From CBDUUP01 sp965370435 (GTDB lineage: Bacteria > Chloroflexota > Anaerolineae > Anaerolineales > UBA11579), in contig CBDUUP010000034.1 in the NCBI GenBank assembly GCA_965370435.1, forward strand, positions 1-19,192: DNA of 19,192 nucleotides, written 5' to 3'. This document shows positions 6,566 through 11,883 of the stretch, one piece after another (within the stretch, counting starts at the first letter, position 1; each line of letters begins with the position of its first letter). The notes under the pieces were generated by a model that saw nothing but the letters and a program-made list of their open reading frames with translations, did not search any database and was not told the DNA's origin. The translations under genes were made by a program, and so were the position numbers.

Positions 6566-7909
6566 TCACGGATAATAAAATCCGGTGAAGCCGCCGTCGG
6601 CCACGTGGAGGGGGTTGTGGAAATTGGGTTCCATGCGCACGATCAGTCCGAAATCCCAGTTTACGAGGCCCAACTCCACCAGCACCTGATTGTTGTCGGC
6701 CCATCCGACGGGCGTTATCATGTCGAGCGCCTCTCCACCGGCCAGACCGGATAGATTGGCGGCGTGCGCTTCGGCGATGATCGAGCCGTTGGCGGTGTTG
6801 GCAATCCGCATGAACCTCGTGGCGCTCATGGTGTCCGGTCCGGTGGCCTCGATCCAGGCCACGGATTGGTTGTTGGGGGAGAAGACTGCCCAACCCACCC
6901 CGAGATTGCTGCCTGGATCCCGAGGGATAAAGGTCTCCTGGCAGGTGACCAGGTTGCGGAAATAGAGGCCGGTGGTGTTGATGGCCGGGCCTGGCCCATA
7001 CGCAACCATGGATTGGTCGGGGGAAAGTCCGGCGATGACGTTGTTGAAGGCCAGGAATTCAGTCACCTGGTTGGCGCTCAAGTCAAAATAGTAAAGGCCG
7101 TTATAGGGATGGAAGATGATGTTGCCGATGCCGTACAAGGAGAGCGTAAACCAGACGCCCTGGGCTTGGCCGTTGGCGGCCCGGACGCCCAGAGGCAGGA
7201 TGACATAAAAATCATCCTGATCGCGGGAATGGACGTAAGAGAGGTTGGGGAAGGCGGATAAATTCCCCACGTACAACCGGCTGACCCAGCCATTGTTCGT
7301 TGATTCGCTGGTGCTGTAGGCGATGACCGGTTGGGCTGGAGCGCCGGAAAGGATGACCAGGTCCGGCGTGTTTGCCAGGAGCGAGTTGCCGTTATTGATA
7401 TTCTGGTAGAGATTGCCGGAATTGGTCCAGGTGCGATAGATGATGGGGATAGCGTTGATGCCCTGGGACAGGGTTCCAGCGATGTGGACTTCGCCGGTGT
7501 CCGCCCAGCTCAAGCCGGGGACATTCCGTGCGCTCTGGATCTGGCCCTGGAAATTCACCATATTGATGATCTCTTGGTCTCTATAGGAGGCGGTCAGCCC
7601 GGCGGGGAGGGATAGGGTCATCGCGCCGGGATGCTGCGGCAGGCAGGCGGGCGAGGGGGTGGGTGTGGCGGTAGGCTGGACGGCGGGGGGGGCGGTGGTT
7701 GCGCCTGGCGGAGGGTTGGTGGGCGGCGCCTGGGTGGTCGCCTGAGGGGGGACCGGGCTTCCGGCTTGTGCCAGGAGGGTGGCCTCAACCGCGGTGGCGA
7801 CCTGGTTGGGGTCGGTCGTGGCGGTGGGCGGGGGCGGTGTCGAGGTCCCGCAGGCCAGGGTGACGATCAGGAGGCTGACGACTAGGAGAAAGACTTTGTG
7901 GTTTTTCAT
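6566..7909 (-). CDS. Exported lipoprotein with Pro/Thr-rich linker and beta-propeller-like domain
   Basis: A 447-residue protein of unknown function. The N-terminus is a lipoprotein signal peptide (MKNHKVFLLVVSLLIVTLAC) with lipobox TLAC and acylated Cys20. A low-complexity Pro/Thr/Ala linker of about 70 residues (22-90) follows, typical of a surface tether. The remaining 350 residues are rich in short beta-strand repeats such as GLSPDQSMVAYGPG and AVFSPNNQSVAWIEA, which resemble TolB/WD40-type propeller blades. No catalytic motif is recognised. A Shine-Dalgarno (AAGGAAA) lies about 9 nt before the ATG. It is the last gene of the minus-strand operon after three ConA-like proteins, and no clear terminator follows it. 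Confidence 0.7.
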   Translation of the reverse strand: MKNHKVFLLVVSLLIVTLACGTSTPPPPTATTDPNQVATAVEATLLAQAGSPVPPQATTQAPPTNPPPGATTAPPAVQPTATPTPSPACLPQHPGAMTLSLPAGLTASYRDQEIINMVNFQGQIQSARNVPGLSWADTGEVHIAGTLSQGINAIPIIYRTWTNSGNLYQNINNGNSLLANTPDLVILSGAPAQPVIAYSTSESTNNGWVSRLYVGNLSAFPNLSYVHSRDQDDFYVILPLGVRAANGQAQGVWFTLSLYGIGNIIFHPYNGLYYFDLSANQVTEFLAFNNVIAGLSPDQSMVAYGPGPAINTTGLYFRNLVTCQETFIPRDPGSNLGVGWAVFSPNNQSVAWIEATGPDTMSATRFMRIANTANGSIIAEAHAANLSGLAGGEALDMITPVGWADNNQVLVELGLVNWDFGLIVRMEPNFHNPLHVADGGFTGFYYP

Positions 7910-7955
7910 GGCTAATTTTCCTTGTAAAACGATATGAGAACTTTCGGCGGTGGAG

Positions 7956-8582
7956 TCACTCTATCGGCGGCGGCTCCAGGACGGTGAAATCATCGAAAAG
8001 GATGTCGGCTCCGGGCGCGTCGAAGGTTCTGGCGATCAAACCCACGTCACCGTTGACGAACCCGAAATCTATGGCCTGGTTGATATGTGTTCCGTTGACG
8101 ATCAGGGTGTAGACATTGCCGACACATTCAGCGCGGATCAGGTTGGATTGTTCGCCCAATTTGATGGCGCCGTCGGTCCCGCCAGCCAGGGTGGTTTGTT
8201 CTCCTTCAAGCACCTTGTAGATGGCATAGTTGCCCTCGCCGGTGATGAGGAAGGCGATGAAATTAAGGGGGTTCGTATAACGGCAGACCACCCCAAATCC
8301 GCTGTTTTCCGGGCCGCCGATTCGGGTCGCCTCCACTTCGATGAAGACATCAATAATGTCCATGCCGGGCGTGGCCAGGAATTCATAGCCTGTCAACCCG
8401 GCCAGGATGCGGTATTGGCCGTCCTGATAGTCGGTTATGCTGCTAGAATCTACGACCCGGTCCCAACCGCTTTCGGGGTCGGAGAAGTCATCCTCGAAAA
8501 GTACATTCCTGCTTTTTCCAAAGACAAAAACGACTAATGCAACAGACAGGATCAAGACGACAAAACCCACGGCTTTTTTCAT
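7956..8582 (-). CDS. ConA/LamG-like exported protein, paralogue 3 (no lipobox)
   Basis: A 208-residue protein with an N-terminal hydrophobic segment (about 4-20) but no lipobox Cys: the segment ends VFVFGKSRN. It is therefore either signal-anchored or cleaved by signal peptidase I. The mature part is one jelly-roll-type domain shared with the next two genes upstream: FEDDFSDPESGWD, DYQDGQYRI, FLATPG, VFIEVEATRIGGPEN, FGVVCRY, LIRAECVGN, TLIVNG, GDVGLIA and ILFDDFTV. The layout resembles 3-keto-disaccharide hydrolase/LamG concanavalin-like domains, but no catalytic residues are recognisable. Two Cys (GVVCRY, AECVG) align in all three paralogues. Shine-Dalgarno CAGGAGA lies before the ATG. The gene ends 46 nt before the propeller lipoprotein. 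Confidence 0.68.
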   Translation of the reverse strand: MKKAVGFVVLILSVALVVFVFGKSRNVLFEDDFSDPESGWDRVVDSSSITDYQDGQYRILAGLTGYEFLATPGMDIIDVFIEVEATRIGGPENSGFGVVCRYTNPLNFIAFLITGEGNYAIYKVLEGEQTTLAGGTDGAIKLGEQSNLIRAECVGNVYTLIVNGTHINQAIDFGFVNGDVGLIARTFDAPGADILFDDFTVLEPPPIE

Positions 8583-8630
8583 GCAATAATTCTCCTGGCT
8601 CTCAAAATTCAGCGCTTATGAAAATTTACG

Positions 8631-9278
8631 CTACGGCTCCATCACCGAGAAATTGTCGAACAAGATATCGGTGCCGGGTTCATCGTAGGTTCCAGCAATC
8701 AAGCCTACGTCGCCAGAGGTGTAATCGGAATCGTAAGCCTCGTCCATAAAGATGCCGTTGACGTACAGGGTGAGGGTGTCGCCCACGCAATCGGCCCGTA
8801 AGGTGTTGGAAGCCCCTCCCTGGTTGATAGCCTCGCTGTAGATCAATGAGTCGTTGACCAGGTACTCCCAGTAGCCATCCTGGACTTTGATGATCCCATA
8901 ATAGCCGTCGCTGGTGATAATAAAATAATAGAAATTTTCCACGTCAACGTAGCGGCATATTACGCCAAAATCGTTGTCGTCCGGGCCTCCGGCCTTGGTC
9001 GCCTCCACCTGGATGATAACGTCAGTGAAGTGCAAGCCGGGATTGGCCCAGACACTTTGGTCATCTAATTTAACCAGAATGCGATATTTGCCGTCTTCGT
9101 AATCGGTGTACCCTTCCTCGAAGTCGTCCCGATCCCATCCGCTTCCGGTACTGGAGAAATCATCCTGAAACAGCACGCTTTCAGGGAGGGCTTCGCCTCC
9201 GATAAAGTCCACCGAACAGGCCAACGTCAGAAGAGCGAGAATGGTGACCATTGAAAATAAGCGATGGACGTTCTTCAT
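8631..9278 (-). CDS. ConA/LamG-like lipoprotein, paralogue 2
   Basis: A 215-residue lipoprotein: signal MKNVHRLFSMVTILALLTLAC, with lipobox Cys near position 21. The frame is open 20 codons further upstream, but the ATG at 9278 has a good Shine-Dalgarno (TAGGAGT) and gives a proper signal peptide. The upstream extension looks like translated AT-rich intergenic DNA. The mature domain has the family blocks FQDDFSSTGSGWD, TDYEDGKYRI, VWANPG, FGVICRY, FYYFIITSDGYYGI, LRADCVGD, TLYVNG, GDVGLIAG and ILFDNFSV. It has the same two Cys as its paralogues. Function unknown; a carbohydrate or surface ligand-binding role is an inference from the ConA-like fold. Confidence 0.7.
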   Translation of the reverse strand: MKNVHRLFSMVTILALLTLACSVDFIGGEALPESVLFQDDFSSTGSGWDRDDFEEGYTDYEDGKYRILVKLDDQSVWANPGLHFTDVIIQVEATKAGGPDDNDFGVICRYVDVENFYYFIITSDGYYGIIKVQDGYWEYLVNDSLIYSEAINQGGASNTLRADCVGDTLTLYVNGIFMDEAYDSDYTSGDVGLIAGTYDEPGTDILFDNFSVMEP

Positions 9279-9383
9279 GGGGTTACTCCTATATTTATTG
9301 TTTATTCTCCATTCTCTATTATCCCATATCATCTTCACAACTGAGAAGGGCTAATCATTTTCACGCCCTTGTGAAAGTACGCT

Positions 9384-10004
9384 TCAGGGACGGTACACGA
9401 TGAAGTTGTCGAAATAGATGTCGGCGTTGGGTTGGTTGAAGCTCCCGGCGATTAGGCCCACGTCTCCGGCGCTGAAGGTTGTATCATTGACGGTCAAGAG
9501 CAGACTTCCGTTGACGTAGAGGCTGAGCGCGTTCCCAACACAGTCAACCCGGATGTGGTTGGCCGCCTGGCCCGGATGGATTGCCTCGCTGAATTCCATG
9601 AACTCAGCGCCTAACAGAGATTGTTGGCCTCCTTGGGTTATCCCGATCCCGAACATGCCATCGCCGCCCACGTAGAAGAAATAGAAGTTATCATCATCCT
9701 GATGGCGGCATATGACGCCGTAGACATCTTCGCGGTCGTCGTTCTGGGGGAGGGCGTCAACTTCGATGCGCACGTCGCCGAAATGCTGTCCCGCAGTGGC
9801 CCAGGCGTCATGGTTGATCTTGTTGATGTAAATGTGGTACTGGCCTTCCGCATAGGATGTGATTCCCACGCCGAGTTCTTCACCCTGGTCCCATCCGCTG
9901 TTGTGGTCGGAAAAATCATCCTGATAAAGGACGTTGCTGGAGCATGCCTGGAGGGCCAGAAATAAGCCTAGGAGGGTGAAGAGAGAGAGGGGACGTTTAT
10001 TCAT
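9384..10004 (-). CDS. ConA/LamG-like lipoprotein, paralogue 1
   Basis: A 206-residue lipoprotein with signal peptide and lipobox LQAC (Cys21) followed by SSNVLYQDDFSDHNSGWD. Family blocks are SYAEGQYHI, AWATAG, IEVDALPQ, YGVICRH, FYFFYVGGDGMFGI, IRVDCVGN, SLYVNG, GDVGLIAG and IYFDNFIV. The two Cys aligned in the paralogues are present. The ATG overlaps the TGA of the upstream TPR gene by one base (TGATG) and has no clear Shine-Dalgarno site, so translation is probably coupled to the TPR gene. That tight link suggests a shared function between the TPR membrane protein and this surface protein. Function unknown. Confidence 0.7.
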   Translation of the reverse strand: MNKRPLSLFTLLGLFLALQACSSNVLYQDDFSDHNSGWDQGEELGVGITSYAEGQYHIYINKINHDAWATAGQHFGDVRIEVDALPQNDDREDVYGVICRHQDDDNFYFFYVGGDGMFGIGITQGGQQSLLGAEFMEFSEAIHPGQAANHIRVDCVGNALSLYVNGSLLLTVNDTTFSAGDVGLIAGSFNQPNADIYFDNFIVYRP

Positions 10005-11425
10005 CAGGGGAAATACCGCTGTAAGATTCGTTGGGCCTGGTGCGCCGAGGGGCTTTCGGGGGATAGGGACTGGGCCAAGGAGAGCTGCTGCCAGGCCTCA
10101 GTTCGTTTGCCCTGGGCGAGATACATGATGCCCAAGTAGAGATGGGCAGGCGCGTAGTTGGGGTCGGCGGCCAAGGCCCGGCGCAGGAATCGTCTGGCGC
10201 TGAAGTCGTCCTCCAGTACGAGGAAGGCCTGGCCCATCAGGGTCAGGGTTGCGGGATTATCCGGGGCGAGAATGACGGCCTGACGAGCCGCAGGCAGGCC
10301 GATGGTTTTGATGAGATATTGGTTGTTGATGGAAAAAGAAGCCAGAATTATCCAGTAATCTGTGTCGTGGGGCGCCAACTCAACGGCGCGTTGGTAATAT
10401 TTCATGGCCGTGGGCAGGTCGCTCATCTGGGCCAGTGTGCCGCCGATCTCGACCTGCAAGGCGGGATTCCCAGGGTCGAGAAGGGCGGCGGTGTGGAAAT
10501 AGATCAATGCGTATTCGTGGCGTTCCTGGCGTTGATAGTATAGGGCCTGGAAAATGTTTCCGGCCAGTGAATATGGATAAAGGGCCAGGGCTTTTTCCAG
10601 CTCTGGCAGGCCGTCCCTTCCGATGTGAAAATACGCCTCTCCCAGGAATGCCCAGGCCGCGGCATATTCCGGTTCTAGTTCGGCTGCCCGGCGGAAGGCC
10701 TCCACGGCCAGCGGCCATTCTTCCAGCGCGCCCAGGGCCTGCCCGGCGGAGACATAGGTGTAGGCGGGGTCTTCTTCCAGGAGGGAGTTCTCAATGTTGA
10801 GGATCAGGGTGTGGACCGCATCGGCCAGGCTTTCGTCCAGGGCGGCAGCCTGGGCCAGAGGGGGGAGGGCCGCCTCCGGGTCGGTGGCGGCCAGGGTCAG
10901 GCCCAGCGTGTATTGATATTGGGGATTGTACGGGTCAAGCTGGATCAAGGTTTGCAGGTCAAGCAGGGCGGCGGCGTAGTCTTCCTGGAGAAGATGGACT
11001 TGGGCCAGTTGCTCGTAGATGGCGGGGGAGGAGCCATTTTGGGTCAGGGCGTTTTCCCAGACCTCGACCGCGCCGGGGAGGTCGCCTAATTCCAAATATG
11101 CGCTGCCCAGAGTGAGCGTGCCCCGGAAAGCGAGTGGATTTTGGGTCTGGCTCTGGTCAAGAAAGTATATGGCGGTGCCGGGGCTGCCGTTTTCCAGCAA
11201 GTACCAGGCGGCGGTTTCCCAGAGGTCGGCGCGCCAGGGGTGATGCTGGGCGGCTTCGGCCAGATAAAGACCGGCCTCCAGGGTGCGCTGGTTGTCCAGG
11301 GCGGTGCGCGCCTGGCGGAAGGCTATGACCACCGCGTGGGGACGCGCCGCTATCCCCAAAAGGGGGATGAGGAGCAGGGGCAGCAGGATCCTGGCCCAAA
11401 GTTCAGCGCGCCGCGGCGGTTGCAT
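10004..11425 (-). CDS. Membrane-anchored tetratricopeptide repeat protein
   Basis: A 473-residue protein. A single hydrophobic helix (about residues 11-29, ARILLPLLLIPLLGIAA) is followed by about ten TPR-like helical hairpins covering the rest of the chain. Examples are AFRGTLTLGSAYLELGDLPG, YEQLAQVHLLQEDYAAALLD, AFRRAAELEPEYAAAWAFLG, YYQRAVELAPHDTDYWIILA and LRRALAADPNYAPAHLYLG. TPRs mediate protein-protein contacts; the partners are not known. The frame extends 40 codons upstream, but the start at 11425 gives a sensible basic N-terminus before the membrane helix. A TATAAT box lies 7 nt before this ATG, so the mRNA may be leaderless. It is the first gene of the five-gene operon and overlaps the next gene by one base. 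Confidence 0.75.
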   Translation of the reverse strand: MQPPRRAELWARILLPLLLIPLLGIAARPHAVVIAFRQARTALDNQRTLEAGLYLAEAAQHHPWRADLWETAAWYLLENGSPGTAIYFLDQSQTQNPLAFRGTLTLGSAYLELGDLPGAVEVWENALTQNGSSPAIYEQLAQVHLLQEDYAAALLDLQTLIQLDPYNPQYQYTLGLTLAATDPEAALPPLAQAAALDESLADAVHTLILNIENSLLEEDPAYTYVSAGQALGALEEWPLAVEAFRRAAELEPEYAAAWAFLGEAYFHIGRDGLPELEKALALYPYSLAGNIFQALYYQRQERHEYALIYFHTAALLDPGNPALQVEIGGTLAQMSDLPTAMKYYQRAVELAPHDTDYWIILASFSINNQYLIKTIGLPAARQAVILAPDNPATLTLMGQAFLVLEDDFSARRFLRRALAADPNYAPAHLYLGIMYLAQGKRTEAWQQLSLAQSLSPESPSAHQAQRILQRYFP

Positions 11426-11432
11426 AGATTTA

Positions 11433-11438
11433 ATTATA
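11433..11438 (-). promoter_or_regulatory. -10 box directly before the TPR gene (probable leaderless start)
   Basis: Minus-strand TATAAT ends 7 nt before the ATG at 11425. The -35 region is weak. There is no Shine-Dalgarno site in the intervening bases. Geometry is the same as for mtaB and yqeY. Confidence 0.45.
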
Positions 11439-11513
11439 GCCTGAGTTGGAAGGAGAGACGAGTCATTTGGGTTGACAATTATGTTGTACGGTGGTCCTAA
11501 ATGCGGTTTTGAA

Positions 11514-11550
11514 ACCAGTTCGACTGGTCTAGCTGCACCAGCCACTGGTG
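11514..11550. promoter_or_regulatory. Pair of ACCAG/CTGGT palindromes in the TPR-hppA divergent gap
   Basis: Two inverted repeats share the same half-site: ACCAGT-tcg-ACTGGT (11514-11528) and CACCAG-cca-CTGGTG (11536-11550). Their centres are 22 bp apart, about two helical turns, so both would face the same side of DNA. They lie between the divergent TPR operon and hppA. An operator pair is possible. They are equally compatible with a dispersed palindromic repeat. Confidence 0.35.
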
Positions 11551-11590
11551 TCCAAAAGCTTTGTAGAAAATTAACTTATAGGACAATAAT

Positions 11591-11738
11591 TGTTGCCTCC
11601 ACTCAGGCAGAATTGCCCAGGAGTCGAGGCTTCAGCCGGAAGAATTAGCTAAGGCGACCCGGCTAAAGCCTCGACTCCTAAGGACAACCGTGGCGATTTT
11701 TATAGAAAAACGAAGACCACTCAGGGAAAATTTCAACT
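11591..11738. repeat. 148-bp dispersed repeat, copy B, with hairpin core
   Basis: The same element as at 6368-6514, in the same orientation. Hairpin arms lie at 11620-11639 and 11659-11678 with one mismatch (GGAGTCGAGGCTTCAGCCGG). The flanks TGTTGC and CGAAGACCACTCAGGGA..TTCAACT are shared. The 458-bp non-coding gap 11426-11883 is explained by this repeat, the paired palindromes before it and the hppA promoter and leader after it. No gene is seen in it. Confidence 0.75.
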
Positions 11739-11766
11739 TATTATTGCAATCTCAACCATTCTCCGC

Positions 11767-11795
11767 TTGACACATTGGGCGTAGGCTTGTAAAAT
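11767..11795 (+). promoter_or_regulatory. Sigma-70-type promoter of hppA
   Basis: TTGACA at 11767-11772, a 17-nt spacer and TAAAAT at 11790-11795: five of six -10 positions and all six -35 positions match consensus. Transcription is expected to start near 11802, giving a leader of about 80 nt that contains a palindrome and a strong Shine-Dalgarno site. Confidence 0.75.
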
Positions 11796-11820
11796 GGGGC
11801 GGTTTTCTTGGTAAAATAAT

Positions 11821-11842
11821 AGCGGATGAAGATTCATCCGCT
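11821..11842. promoter_or_regulatory. 22-bp palindrome in the hppA leader
   Basis: Perfect 10-bp arms AGCGGATGAA / TTCATCCGCT flank a 2-base centre. It lies about 20-40 nt after the predicted transcription start and about 27 nt before the Shine-Dalgarno GGAGGAG (11869-11875). As DNA it looks like a dimeric repressor site. As RNA a 2-nt loop is too tight, so pairing would be 9 bp or less around a larger loop. No T-run follows. Confidence 0.45.
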
Positions 11843-11883
11843 GAAATTTTGTAAACTATATTTTCCCTGGAGGAGTACATTTC

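Noticed and set aside
6367..6588. 73-codon plus-strand open frame between mtaB and the lipoprotein gene
   Set aside because: It lies across the 147-bp hairpin repeat, lacks a Shine-Dalgarno site and runs into the 3' end of the opposite gene. Copy B of the repeat has no corresponding long frame.
11802..11880. Riboswitch in the hppA leader
   Set aside because: The leader is only about 80 nt with one short palindrome. No multi-stem aptamer, fluoride-type pseudoknot or terminator/antiterminator pair could be drawn.
6275..11883. Insertion sequence or composite transposon
   Set aside because: The 148-bp repeats have no recognisable transposase, and no target-site duplication was found next to either copy. 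They are kept as repeats only.
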